Source: Veillonella sp. AM51-8BH (GTDB lineage: Bacteria; Bacillota; Negativicutes; Veillonellales; Veillonellaceae). From it: DNA of 15,230 bases. The stretch lies in assembly GCF_003463825.1 (NCBI RefSeq), contig NZ_QSDY01000045.1:1-15230 (forward strand), written 5' to 3'. This document shows positions 1-7,050 of this stretch, one piece after another; the stretch's first letter is position 1, and every line of letters starts with the position of its first letter. The translations under genes and the position numbers were made by a program. Under the pieces are notes generated by a model. The model did not search any database. It was not told the DNA's origin and saw only the letters and a program-made list of their open reading frames with translations.

Positions 1-45
1 AAAATTCTTATAGAAGCTTTTGAGAAATACGAAATAAAGTTGTAA
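1..45 (+). CDS. Possible 3' end of an upstream gene (partial)
   Basis: Frame 1 is open from the first base to a TAA at 43-45 and encodes 14 residues ending in FEKYEIKL. The lysine- and glutamate-rich composition would suit a protein C-terminus, but 14 codons are too few to identify a family, and a chance open frame is possible. If real, this gene ran towards parA and is now separated from it by the IS30 element. Positions 46-114 are very AT-rich and hold no gene I can see. Confidence 0.25.
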   Translation, partial: KILIEAFEKYEIKL

Positions 46-114
46 AATAAGATCTAATCATATTATTTGCTAATATGTAAATATGTGTATTATTAAATAA
101 TGTAGTTAGTGAAT

Positions 115-141
115 GATGAATTGCAATAAGTAATGCGACAA
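115..141 (+). repeat. IS30 terminal inverted repeat, transposase 3' side
   Basis: The sequence reads GATGAATTG, a ten-base spacer, then TGCGACAA. The outer 9 bp and inner 8 bp match the other end exactly, while the spacer is mostly different. Such a two-block end is expected for transposase binding plus a cleavage-proximal block. Confidence 0.85.
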
Positions 142-143
142 AA

Positions 144-1082
144 CTAAATCAATTTTCTAATCTCATGTTTAAACATGTCAAATGGTGTTTTAAACCCAAG
201 GCATTTTCTCGGTCGATTATTAATCAGCACTAGTGCTTCTGTTAGTTTATCTAGTGTTACTTTAGCTAAATCGGTTTTCTTAGGAAAAAACTCTCGAAGT
301 AAACCATTACTATTTTCATTAGAGCCACGTTGCCATGCTGCATAGGCGTCAGCAAAATACATCGGTATCCCAAACTCGGTTTCAACCTGTTCAAAGCACG
401 CAAATTCTTTACCACGGTCCACGGTAAAGGTTTTAAGTAATTTACTTGTTAATGTGTTGTATAGGGAACTAATAGCTAAAAACATAGAATCCTTAGATCG
501 GTCATCCATCTTTATTGCTATATAGAATCGAGTTTTACGTTCAACAAATGTAGCTAAACACCCTTTACTTTGACCTCTGGAAGACACCATTGTATCTAGT
601 TCCCAATGACCAAAAGTCTCCCGGTTTTCAACTTCTTGAGGTCGGTCCTTAATGGTCTTTTTCACATTGAAGCGTCCACGCTTTTCTTGAGTACCAGGTT
701 TTTTGCCTTTCCGGCGAAGTACTTTCTCTGTTACAGCAAGAAAACCACGATGGATCCAAGAATATATTGTTTTAAAGCTTAGAACCCCAACTAATTCAGA
801 ACCAACTATTTCTTCTGGAGACCAAGTTTGTTGTAACCTGGATTCAATTAAAGCCGCTAATTGAGGGGTTAACTTTGTTGGTCTACCTTTATTAGCAGAC
901 TTACTAATTGCTAACTGTTGAGCTTTAATCGCAGAATATTCACCTTTAACGCGATTTAATTCTCTTGCTACAGTAGAATGGTGGACACCGATTAAGCTAG
1001 CAATTCTACGAACAGAGTATCCTTCTTTTCGTAAAACTTCTATTTGACTTCGTTTTTCTATGGTAAGATGTATGTAGCTCAT
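144..1082 (-). CDS. IS30-family transposase
   Basis: This 312-aa protein catalyses cut-and-paste or circle-mediated movement of the surrounding element. The N-terminus carries a helix-turn-helix at about residues 20-42 (GYSVRRIASLIGVHHSTVAR) for binding the inverted repeats. The catalytic core has the DDE triad of IS30 enzymes: D163 in HWELDTM, D222 in FTVDRGKEF and E256 in RGSNENSNGLLREFFPK, the last being a family hallmark. Length is normal for IS30 (about 300-350 aa). On the minus strand the ATG at 1082 is preceded by GGAGG (plus positions 1091-1095) eight bases upstream, which fixes the start. The stop codon lies three bases from the left inverted repeat. No frameshift or premature stop is seen. 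Confidence 0.95.
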   Translation of the reverse strand: MSYIHLTIEKRSQIEVLRKEGYSVRRIASLIGVHHSTVARELNRVKGEYSAIKAQQLAISKSANKGRPTKLTPQLAALIESRLQQTWSPEEIVGSELVGVLSFKTIYSWIHRGFLAVTEKVLRRKGKKPGTQEKRGRFNVKKTIKDRPQEVENRETFGHWELDTMVSSRGQSKGCLATFVERKTRFYIAIKMDDRSKDSMFLAISSLYNTLTSKLLKTFTVDRGKEFACFEQVETEFGIPMYFADAYAAWQRGSNENSNGLLREFFPKKTDLAKVTLDKLTEALVLINNRPRKCLGFKTPFDMFKHEIRKLI

Positions 1083-1155
1083 ATTAGAGACCTCCGTGTC
1101 ATGTATTTGTGGTTATTTACATTTTACACGAGATCTCCAATATGAGTCTTTTTAC

Positions 1156-1182
1156 TTGTCGCAATATATTTTACAATTCATC
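1156..1182 (-). repeat. IS30 terminal inverted repeat, transposase 5' side
   Basis: On the plus strand it reads TTGTCGCA, ten bases, then CAATTCATC, the inverted partner of 115-141. It is followed by GAAT, which also precedes the other end. The transposase promoter must lie between this repeat and 1095. Confidence 0.85.
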
Positions 1183-1218
1183 GAATAAAATATAGATATT
1201 TTTCTGGAATTTGATTTG

Positions 1219-1253
1219 TAATTACCGTAATTATCGTCGTTTTATGTTATAAT
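1219..1253 (+). promoter_or_regulatory. Putative parA promoter with palindrome
   Basis: A consensus -10 box TATAAT lies at 1248-1253, 40 bases before the parA GTG. No good -35 is visible at 17 bp spacing. Instead a 15-bp dyad, TAATTACcGTAATTA, occupies 1219-1233, where an activator or repressor could bind. All of this is downstream of the IS30 end, so parA keeps its own promoter despite the insertion. Confidence 0.5.
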
Positions 1254-1293
1254 TAAAAAGAAATATTTTGAACGAACATGTGAGGTGAATTAA

Positions 1294-2064
1294 GTGGGCA
1301 AAGTGATAGCTATTACTAATCAAAAAGGCGGTGTTGGTAAGACGACGACATCCGTGAATTTAAGCGCTTGTTTGGCTGATGCTGGTAAAAAAGTATTGCT
1401 TGTTGATTTAGATCCACAAGGTAATGCTAGCTCTGGTTTAGGTATTGAAAAAGATGATTTAGAACTCTGTGTACACGATGTTCTAATCGATGGTGAACCT
1501 ATTGCTGATATTGTTCAGCCTACAATGCTTAAAAAGCTATTTGTAGCGCCTGCAACAATTCAATTAGCTGGTGCAGAAGTGGAACTCGTTTCAGTTGTTT
1601 CACGTGAAACAATGTTGAAAAAAGCATTGGCACCCGTACGTGATGAATATGATTTTATCATTATCGACTGTCCGCCATCCCTTGGTTTGCTAACATTAAA
1701 TGCCTTTACAGCGGCAGATAGCGTGTTAATTCCGATTCAAAGCGAGTTCTACGCATTAGAAGGGGTTAGTCAGCTAGTGAAAACAATTACTATTGTGCAA
1801 CAAACATCTAATAAAGACCTTGAAATTGAAGGTGTGTTATTAACAATGTTTGACGGCCGTACAAATTTATCTATTCAAGTTGCTGATGAAGTTAAAAAAT
1901 TCTTTGGCAATAAAGTATATAAGACCATTATTCCACGTAATGTACGTCTTAGCGAAGCTCCAAGTTATGGTGAACCTATTATCGTATATGATCCAAAATC
2001 TAAAGGGGCGGACGTATATACTAAACTAGCTAAAGAAGTGATTAAAGCTTCAAAAGATAAATAA
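1294..2064 (+). CDS. parA: Chromosome-partitioning ATPase ParA (Soj)
   Basis: ParA binds ATP and nonspecific DNA as a dimer, and ParB-parS complexes stimulate its ATPase, driving origin segregation and tuning DnaA in Soj systems. The 256-aa protein begins with the deviant Walker A motif KGGVGKTT (residues 11-18). Walker B-type [10 protein letters not shown] is near 119-128, and RLSEAPSYG is conserved towards the C-terminus. Length is that of short chromosomal Soj proteins without an N-terminal DNA-binding domain. The start is GTG at 1294, supported by GTGAGGTGAA at 1281-1290. parB follows after 159 bases. A perfect parS lies inside the coding sequence. Confidence 0.95.
   Translation: MGKVIAITNQKGGVGKTTTSVNLSACLADAGKKVLLVDLDPQGNASSGLGIEKDDLELCVHDVLIDGEPIADIVQPTMLKKLFVAPATIQLAGAEVELVSVVSRETMLKKALAPVRDEYDFIIIDCPPSLGLLTLNAFTAADSVLIPIQSEFYALEGVSQLVKTITIVQQTSNKDLEIEGVLLTMFDGRTNLSIQVADEVKKFFGNKVYKTIIPRNVRLSEAPSYGEPIIVYDPKSKGADVYTKLAKEVIKASKDK
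1596..1611. promoter_or_regulatory. parS: parS centromere site inside parA
   Basis: TGTTTCACGTGAAACA is a perfect 16-bp palindrome and matches the ParB (Spo0J) parS consensus TGTTNCACGTGAAACA exactly. The flanking bases extend the symmetry to 18 bp (1595-1612). It lies within parA, so its bases are also read as codons (SVVSRETM). ParB should load here and spread with CTP. A parS within or next to parAB near the replication origin is common in Firmicutes. Confidence 0.95.
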
Positions 2065-2074
2065 ACAGTTCAAT

Positions 2075-2136
2075 AGTTAAATAGATAGATAATTGTTTAG
2101 TTAAATAGATAGCTTGTTGTTTAGTTAAATAGTTAA
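2075..2136 (+). repeat. 24-bp tandem repeats between parA and parB
   Basis: Two full 24-bp units begin at 2075 and 2099 with AGTTAAATAGATAG, and a partial third begins at 2123 (AGTTAAATAGTTAA). The units are AT-rich and differ mainly in the middle. They fill most of the 159-bp gap before parB. The function is not evident: they could be slippage products or binding sites. They are not CRISPR repeats, as there are no unique spacers. Confidence 0.8.
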
Positions 2137-2223
2137 AATGACTAGACTAATACCCTGGCTATTAAATAATTGAGTGTTACAAATTGATATATAGTCGCAT
2201 ATGTAAGGTGAGAGAGGTTAGTT

Positions 2224-3153
2224 ATGCCTAGAGAAGTAAAAAGTAAGAAAAGTAAATCATCCGGCTTGGGGAAGGGCCTTGGAAATTTAATGAAGGTAGA
2301 TACGGTAGAGTCTGTATTGCCTGAAAAGGAGATTCACGAACTACCAATCTCCGAGTTAGTTCCTAATGCAGATCAACCTCGTAAAAGTTTTGATGAAGAT
2401 AGTTTGGCAACATTAGCTGAATCTATTAAAAATCTTGGTATTTTTCAACCGATTGTAGTACGTAAACAAAAGAATAAATACCAAATCGTAGCTGGTGAAC
2501 GTCGTTACCGTGCTGCTATTATTGCAGGTCTTGAGACTGTACCAGTTATTGTAAAGAAATATAATACAGAAGAGATGACAGAAGTGGCCCTCGTTGAAAA
2601 TCTACAACGTGAAGGCTTGGATCCAATTGAAGAAGCTTTGGCATACCAAGGTTTAATGGATACGTATAAACAAACTCAAGAAATGATTTCTGCTCGACTA
2701 GGTCGCAGTCGTTCTTATATTGCAAATATGGTTCGTTTGTTAAAATTATGTGATTCTGTACAAAAAGATCTCATCGAAGGTGACTTAACAGTAGGTCAAG
2801 CACGTCCATTGTTGGCATTGCGTAGTGCAGCGCAACAAATTGAAGCTGCTGAACGTATTAAAGAGGGCGAGTTAAGTGCTCGTCAAGCAGAGGCTCTTGT
2901 GAAGTCTATGCAAAATAAGACACCTAAAGCAAAGGCTGCTAAGCCGCAAAGTACTGCAGAGGTACGTGCTCTTATGGACCGTTTAAAATTAAGCTTAGGA
3001 TCTCCTGTAAATATTAAATTCCGTGCTGGTAAAAAGGTTCAAGGTAAGATTGAAATTGCCTTCTCCTCTGAAGCAGAATTAGAACGTCTCATTGCTTTTA
3101 TGGATGGTCAAGATAATACAGACGATACTGAAACAGTAGAATTTAGAGTATAA
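2224..3153 (+). CDS. parB: Chromosome-partitioning protein ParB (Spo0J)
   Basis: ParB is a CTP-dependent DNA clamp that loads at parS and organises the origin region. The 309-aa protein has a lysine-rich N-terminus with the GLGKGLGNLM motif (14-23) that typically contacts ParA. The CTP-binding domain follows, with NADQPRK (48-54), GERRYRAA (91-98) and ENLQRE (125-130). A helix-turn-helix lies at about 152-175 (ISARLGRSRSYIANMVRLLKL). The C-terminal part (about 240-309) would be the dimerisation domain. The ATG at 2224 follows the purine-rich GGTGAGAGAGG. It has the usual order behind parA and a matching parS at 1596. No key residue is missing. Confidence 0.95.
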   Translation: MPREVKSKKSKSSGLGKGLGNLMKVDTVESVLPEKEIHELPISELVPNADQPRKSFDEDSLATLAESIKNLGIFQPIVVRKQKNKYQIVAGERRYRAAIIAGLETVPVIVKKYNTEEMTEVALVENLQREGLDPIEEALAYQGLMDTYKQTQEMISARLGRSRSYIANMVRLLKLCDSVQKDLIEGDLTVGQARPLLALRSAAQQIEAAERIKEGELSARQAEALVKSMQNKTPKAKAAKPQSTAEVRALMDRLKLSLGSPVNIKFRAGKKVQGKIEIAFSSEAELERLIAFMDGQDNTDDTETVEFRV

Positions 3154-3194
3154 TTGATATACTTAAATTCGAATCGAATTATGTGAATTTAGTA

Positions 3195-3239
3195 GTGACA
3201 AACCGATAACAATTCTGTATAATGTAAATACAATTTACA
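3195..3239 (+). promoter_or_regulatory. Strong promoter with 17-bp dyad at the start site
   Basis: GTGACA (3195-3200) and TATAAT (3218-3223) are separated by exactly 17 bp, a near-consensus sigma-70/A promoter. The dyad TGTAAATacaATTTACA spans 3223-3239, over the expected transcription start, a good position for a repressor. The pattern also fits TGTNA-N7-TNACA, the GlnR/TnrA-type spacing, but so would other dimeric regulators. The transcript would run directly into the hairpin at 3247-3278, so it is either a very short RNA or an attenuated leader for hydF. Confidence 0.6.
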
Positions 3240-3246
3240 ATCCACG

Positions 3247-3278
3247 GTAAAAGCGTAGTCTACGGACTGCGCTTTTAC
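3247..3278. terminator. Hairpin after parB, probable bidirectional terminator
   Basis: GTAAAAGCGTAGTC pairs with GACTGCGCTTTTAC through 14 pairs, one of them a G-T wobble, closing a TACG loop. The A run on the left and T run on the right are both inside the stem, so it could stop transcription in either direction. It lies about 95 bases after the parB stop and about 20 bases after the start site of the promoter at 3195-3223. Confidence 0.7.
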
Positions 3279-3330
3279 TGTATATAAGGTATTTTATTGA
3301 GTTATAATAATATTGTAAGATAACTTAGTA

Positions 3331-3394
3331 GATCATAATACATCATAATACATACTAATACGTACTAATACGTACTAATACATACTAATACATG
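3331..3394 (+). repeat. 10-bp tandem repeats upstream of hydF
   Basis: Six 10-bp units lie in strict register. The first two are degenerate (GATCATAATA, CATCATAATA), followed by CATACTAATA, CGTACTAATA twice and CATACTAATA, and the next bases (CATG) start another unit. The period equals one helical turn, so any protein recognising the unit would line up on one DNA face. The array ends directly at the -35 box of the presumed hydF promoter. Slippage-generated repeats without function are also possible. Confidence 0.8.
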
Positions 3395-3423
3395 TTGTAA
3401 GATGATTAACTATATTTTGTAAT
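3395..3423 (+). promoter_or_regulatory. Putative hydF promoter
   Basis: TTGTAA (3395-3400) and TGTAAT (3418-3423) are 17 bp apart, a fair sigma-70/A promoter 32 bases before the hydF ATG at 3455. The ten-base repeats abut its -35 box. The rest of the 3154-3454 gap is AT-rich with no coding potential. Confidence 0.45.
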
Positions 3424-3454
3424 AAATATAAACGTTAAGTAACAAGGATAGACT

Positions 3455-4713
3455 ATGGAACAAACACCTAAAGCAAACCGCGTGCATATAGGCTTTTTTG
3501 GTCGTTGTAACGCTGGTAAGTCTACATTGATTAATATGTTAACAGATCAGCTGTATCCCTTGTATCTGAGGTGGCAGGAACAACGACAGACCCAGTGAGT
3601 AAATCCATGGAGATTTTGCCACTAGGCCCTGTAGTGATTACTGATACAGCTGGTATAGACGATACAACTGAATTAGGTACATTGCGGATGGAGAAAACAG
3701 AAGAGGTTGTGAAAAAGATTAATCTCGCTGTTTATGTACTTCGTGCTAATGAAGAACCAACTGCTGATGATATGCATTGGTTAGGCCTATTAAAACAAAA
3801 CAATGTACCTATTGCATTATTTATAAATGAAATAAGCGATATAAACGCAATCAATGCAGAGAATAAAGGAGACGTTATATCTGATACCTCTGCTTATGTT
3901 GAAACTCATAAGGGGCTGTCCGATTTAGCTACCGTGATTGGCTCGGCCGATTTTACATCTAAAGCTAAACGTTTAGAATTACTTGATCTCTTGGGTGGAT
4001 TAACACCACTTGATGTAGAAGGTGATCAAACTCTATTACAAGGCCTAGTAGAAGAGGGGGATACTATAATTCTTGTATGTCCTATCGATAGTGCAGCGCC
4101 AAAGGGTCGCCTTATTTTGCCACAAGTACAAACTATTCGTGAAATATTGGATTATAAAGGTTTAGCGTTAGTGTGCCAAACAGAAGAGTTACCAGCTATG
4201 ATAAACTCTCTTAAGAACCCACCTAAGATGGTTATCTGTGACTCTCAAGCCTTTGATCGAGTTGATGAGCTAACACCTGATACAATTCCGTTGACATCGT
4301 TCTCTATTTTGATGGCCCGCTTTAAAGGAAAATTACAGGACTTAGTAGCTGGTGTAGAAGCGATTAAGAATTTGAAATCAGGCTCTAAGGTGCTTATTAG
4401 TGAAGGCTGCACACATCGCCGTCAATGTGATGATATTGGTACTGTAAAGATTCCTAATCTTCTTAAGAAGCAAGGTCATATAGATTTACAGCTAGAATTT
4501 ACGAGTGGGGGCGCCTTCCCAAAAGATGTATCCCAGTATGATTTAATCATCCATTGTGGTGCTTGTATGCTCACACGCCGCGAGGTGTTACGACGCATTG
4601 AATGTGCCGTTGTACAAGGCACACCAATCGTAAATTACGGTGTACTCATAGCGGCTCTACATGGTATACTAGAACGAGCGATAAGCCCATTTATTGACGA
4701 AATAAAAGGGTAG
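3455..4713 (+). pseudogene. hydF: HydF, [FeFe]-hydrogenase maturation GTPase, frameshifted
   Basis: HydF is the scaffold GTPase on which HydE and HydG build the diiron subcluster of [FeFe] hydrogenase. Translation from the ATG at 3455 (AAGGA at 3444-3448) gives 32 good residues with the P-loop GRCNAGKST, ending in NMLTDQ at 3550. From there the matching sequence is one frame off (AVSLVSEVAGTTTDPVSK), including DTAGIDD. This implies loss of one G between CAG and CTG near 3550. Adding it back gives about 419 aa, normal for HydF. The C-terminal cluster-binding residues are present (GCTHRRQC and HCGACM). As read, the second part could start only at GTG 3571, without a P-loop, and should be inactive. 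A sequencing error is a real alternative, since the remainder is undamaged. Confidence 0.85.
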
Positions 4714-4762
4714 GTATAATTAATCTATAATTACACATATTAAATTAAATTGTATGCAGTCA

Positions 4763-4791
4763 TTTAACTTTCACAATAAGAATGGTATAAT
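4763..4791 (+). promoter_or_regulatory. Promoter of the DUF4446-M23 unit
   Basis: TTTAAC (4763-4768) and TATAAT (4786-4791) are 17 bp apart, and the -10 is extended (TGG before TATAAT). It lies 41 bases upstream of the ATG at 4833. This is one of the best promoter matches in the window. Confidence 0.65.
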
Positions 4792-4832
4792 TAAGTGTTG
4801 GAGTTTGAATGATTGTATAGGAAGGAATATAC

Positions 4833-5354
4833 ATGTTCGAATCGATTCAACCGTGGATTGGCATGGCGACCATCGTCCTTGTAATAGCGTTGTTAGTGTA
4901 TTGTGTAATCTTGCACATTCGCTTAGGGAGCCTTAAAAAGAAATATGATTTCTTTATGCAAGGGGACAATGGTGCGAGCCTAGAACGTAAATTATCTGTT
5001 GAGGTTAGCGAAATTCGCGATGCTGCTAAGGGTCTTGAGACTATGATGACCGAACAAGCGGCGATCCGCAATATTCAAAGCAATACGATACAAAAAATTG
5101 GCTTTGTTAAATATAATGCCTTTGAAAATATCGGTAATGATTTGTCTTTTGCGCTTACATTACTTGATGGCAACAATAACGGTATCTGTATCTCCAGTAT
5201 TTACGGTCGTAGCGAATCCCGTATTTTTAGTAAACCTATTGTGAAAGGTAAAAGTCTCGTAAGTCTTTCACAAGAAGAATTAGAGAGTTTGAACGAAGCG
5301 TTGGGCGAGCGCACCAATGAGGAAGCGTTAACGAGCGCCATCGTTTCTAAATAA
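4833..5354 (+). CDS. DUF4446-family membrane protein
   Basis: The 173-aa protein has one transmembrane helix at about residues 9-31, then a basic turn (LKKKYDFF), a predicted coiled coil (about 48-80) and a C-terminal domain. That domain carries the DUF4446 signature (QKIGFVKYNAFENIGNDLSF, then SSIYGRSESRIFSKPI). The family's role is unknown. In many Firmicutes it is encoded near parAB, as here. The ATG at 4833 follows GGAAGGA (4820-4826). The M23 peptidase gene starts 12 bases after its stop, so the two are probably co-transcribed, and a shared envelope role is inferred from that only. Confidence 0.8.
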   Translation: MFESIQPWIGMATIVLVIALLVYCVILHIRLGSLKKKYDFFMQGDNGASLERKLSVEVSEIRDAAKGLETMMTEQAAIRNIQSNTIQKIGFVKYNAFENIGNDLSFALTLLDGNNNGICISSIYGRSESRIFSKPIVKGKSLVSLSQEELESLNEALGERTNEEALTSAIVSK

Positions 5355-5366
5355 GGAAGGTTTGTA

Positions 5367-6320
5367 TTGAAAGTACCGGCATTTATTTCAAACAAAGTTG
5401 AAAGAAATGGTGACAACTGCATATTGACATTAACAACCAAGCAAGCGAAGATTGCAGCTATTGTAAGCTCTATTATAATTATCGCTGCATTGGTTCTCGG
5501 CATTTGGGGCATCGTGCGCCAAGCTGAGGTTGTGCAATTACGTCAACAGACACAATTACAATCTGAACAGCTAAAATTGTTACAACAAAAGACAGATGTT
5601 TTAGATAAGAAAATTCAAAATTTAAATCAAATTAGCGAAGAAAACAAGCAAATGCTGAAGGGCGCTGAATCTGGCACACCATCTCAAGGTGGCGGGGACG
5701 GTAGCGACCCAAAGCAGCTAGCCGCTGATGAAAGCGAAGTAAAGACGCTAACAGCGGCACAATTATCAGCTCGTCTGTCCAAAATGGACAAGGACGCACA
5801 AAAATTGCTAGTTAGCTTCTATACAATGCGTAATATCCTTCGTGATGGTGGGGCGCAAGACCTTATGGCTATGCAATCCATTAACTTCTCTGCTGGCTCT
5901 GGTGGTGTTACGAATAACACTACCCCAAGTATCTGGCCGAGCAAGGGTGTTATTACCTCTCCATTTGGTAGCCGTGTAGACCCTGTAACGGGCGCTATCG
6001 GTGCATTCCATGAAGGGGTAGATATTGCGGATGACTATGGTACACCAATTGTGGCGACTGCTGCGGGCGTTGTAACCTTTGCAGGTTATACAGACGGCGG
6101 TTATGGTAACCTCGTTGAAATCGACCACGGCAATGGCTTCGTAACCCGTTATGGCCATAATAGTGCTGTATTGGTAACTGTAGGTATGAGCGTAAAACAA
6201 GGTCAAACAATTGCCTTGATGGGCAGTACTGGTAAAAGTACAGGCGCTCATGTTCACTACGAGGTACGACTCAATGGATCTCCTACAGACCCTATGATCT
6301 TCTTACCAATTAGCAACTAA
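5367..6320 (+). CDS. Membrane-anchored M23 (LytM) peptidase
   Basis: This 317-aa protein should cut peptide bridges in peptidoglycan or regulate other hydrolases. A short cytoplasmic N-terminus precedes one transmembrane helix (about 29-50). A Gln- and Leu-rich coiled coil (about 52-98), a Gly/Ser linker and the M23 domain (about 190-312) follow. The zinc ligands of an active enzyme are present: H215 and D219 in FHEGVDIAD and H297 in GAHVHYEV. H264 and H295 sit in the catalytic positions. The start is TTG at 5367, six bases after AAGGAAGG (5353-5360). The topology resembles EnvC- or MepM-like hydrolases, tethered at the inner membrane and facing the periplasm. It is the last gene before a strong terminator. 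Confidence 0.9.
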   Translation: MKVPAFISNKVERNGDNCILTLTTKQAKIAAIVSSIIIIAALVLGIWGIVRQAEVVQLRQQTQLQSEQLKLLQQKTDVLDKKIQNLNQISEENKQMLKGAESGTPSQGGGDGSDPKQLAADESEVKTLTAAQLSARLSKMDKDAQKLLVSFYTMRNILRDGGAQDLMAMQSINFSAGSGGVTNNTTPSIWPSKGVITSPFGSRVDPVTGAIGAFHEGVDIADDYGTPIVATAAGVVTFAGYTDGGYGNLVEIDHGNGFVTRYGHNSAVLVTVGMSVKQGQTIALMGSTGKSTGAHVHYEVRLNGSPTDPMIFLPISN

Positions 6321-6338
6321 AATAAAACATAATTCATA

Positions 6339-6392
6339 GAAAAAGAACTTGTTATGCGTGCAAATGCACTAATAGCAAGTTCTTTTTCTTTA
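6339..6392 (+). terminator. Strong terminator after the M23 gene
   Basis: GAAAAAGAACTTG (6339-6351) pairs perfectly with CAAGTTCTTTTTC (6376-6388). The pairing continues through a wobble and three more pairs, with an inner GTGC-AAAT-GCAC hairpin. A TTTATTTT tract follows. The A run opposite the T run could also stop minus-strand transcription. Confidence 0.85.
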
Positions 6393-6442
6393 TTTTGCAT
6401 ATATATATTGTAAAATAAAAGTATATGAACGGAGGTATATCT

Positions 6443-7021
6443 ATGAAGGCCTATGTACAAGTTTATACCGGCGAAGGCAAGGGCAAAACGACCGCTGCTA
6501 TCGGTTTAGCAATCCGTGCCATCGGTGCTGGCAAGAAAGTCCTCTTTTTGCAATTTATGAAATCTAAAGTATATAGTGAACATACTATTTTACCTACCTT
6601 ACAGAATTTAACCTTAGAAACCGTGGGTAAGCCATTCTTTATCATCAAAGAAGGGATGAAGAGCAAGGACGAACTCGCTAAATGGGGCGATGAAGTCGTT
6701 GTCTTTGAATCCGGTAATCCACCAAAGGACTATGTAGCGCTCATCGAAAAAGGATACGAACGCGCACTGGCTGCTATTAGCAGTGGGGAGTACGATCTAG
6801 TCGTTCTTGATGAATACAACATGGCGCTCTTCTTTGAACTCATTACATGGGATAAAACAAAGGCGTTGCTCGATGCTCGTCATCCAGAAACGGAACTCGT
6901 ATTTACGGGCCGTGGGGCTCCTCAAGAATTAATTGATGAGGCAGACCTTGTAACGGAAATGAAAGAGGTCAAACATTACTACCTTCAAGGCGTAATGGCT
7001 CGAAAAGGTATTGAAAACTAA
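6443..7021 (+). CDS. cobO: Cob(I)alamin (corrinoid) adenosyltransferase, CobA/CobO/BtuR type
   Basis: The enzyme moves the adenosyl group of ATP to the cobalt of a reduced corrinoid, making adenosylcobamide. The 192-aa protein opens with KAYVQVYTGEGKGKTTAAIG, holding the P-loop GEGKGKTT (residues 10-17) of this family. The Walker B-like YDLVVLDEYNMAL and the TGRGAP motif are also typical. The ATG at 6443 is preferred: GGAGG at 6431-6435 lies seven bases upstream. An in-frame ATG at 6425 is upstream of that site. B12-dependent enzymes such as methylmalonyl-CoA mutase would use the product, but none is in the window. It is followed after 29 bases by the DUF2953 gene, so co-transcription is likely. 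Confidence 0.9.
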   Translation: MKAYVQVYTGEGKGKTTAAIGLAIRAIGAGKKVLFLQFMKSKVYSEHTILPTLQNLTLETVGKPFFIIKEGMKSKDELAKWGDEVVVFESGNPPKDYVALIEKGYERALAAISSGEYDLVVLDEYNMALFFELITWDKTKALLDARHPETELVFTGRGAPQELIDEADLVTEMKEVKHYYLQGVMARKGIEN

Positions 7022-7050
7022 TCATAGGTACACCTAAGGAGGTGATGTGG

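Larger units (their letters stand above)
115..1182 (-). mobile_element. IS30-family insertion sequence, apparently complete
   Basis: The element is 1068 bp, has one transposase gene and imperfect terminal inverted repeats, and its size is normal for IS30. The ends match as GATGAATTG, ten variable bases, then TGCGACAA (115-141), with the reverse complement of the same pattern at 1156-1182. The 4-bp sequence GAAT lies immediately outside both ends (111-114 and 1183-1186). This could be a target duplication, although IS30 elements usually make 2-3 bp. The transposase frame is intact with all DDE residues, so the copy may be active. It sits about 65 bp upstream of the parA -10 box. Confidence 0.88.

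Noticed and set aside
3331..3394. CRISPR array
   Set aside because: The repeats are 10 bp and contiguous, with no spacers and no cas genes nearby.
3571..4713. Short HydF starting at GTG 3571 as a normal gene
   Set aside because: It lacks the P-loop, which is found intact just upstream in another frame, so a frameshifted gene explains the data better.
4754..4936. 60-codon frame before the DUF4446 gene
   Set aside because: It overlaps the promoter and the true start, and has no ribosome site.
5808..6257. 149-codon minus-strand frame opposite the M23 gene
   Set aside because: It lies wholly within a well-supported gene and has no family-like sequence or ribosome site.
6425..6442. Upstream ATG of the adenosyltransferase
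   Set aside because: The ribosome site at 6431-6435 lies downstream of it and fits ATG 6443.
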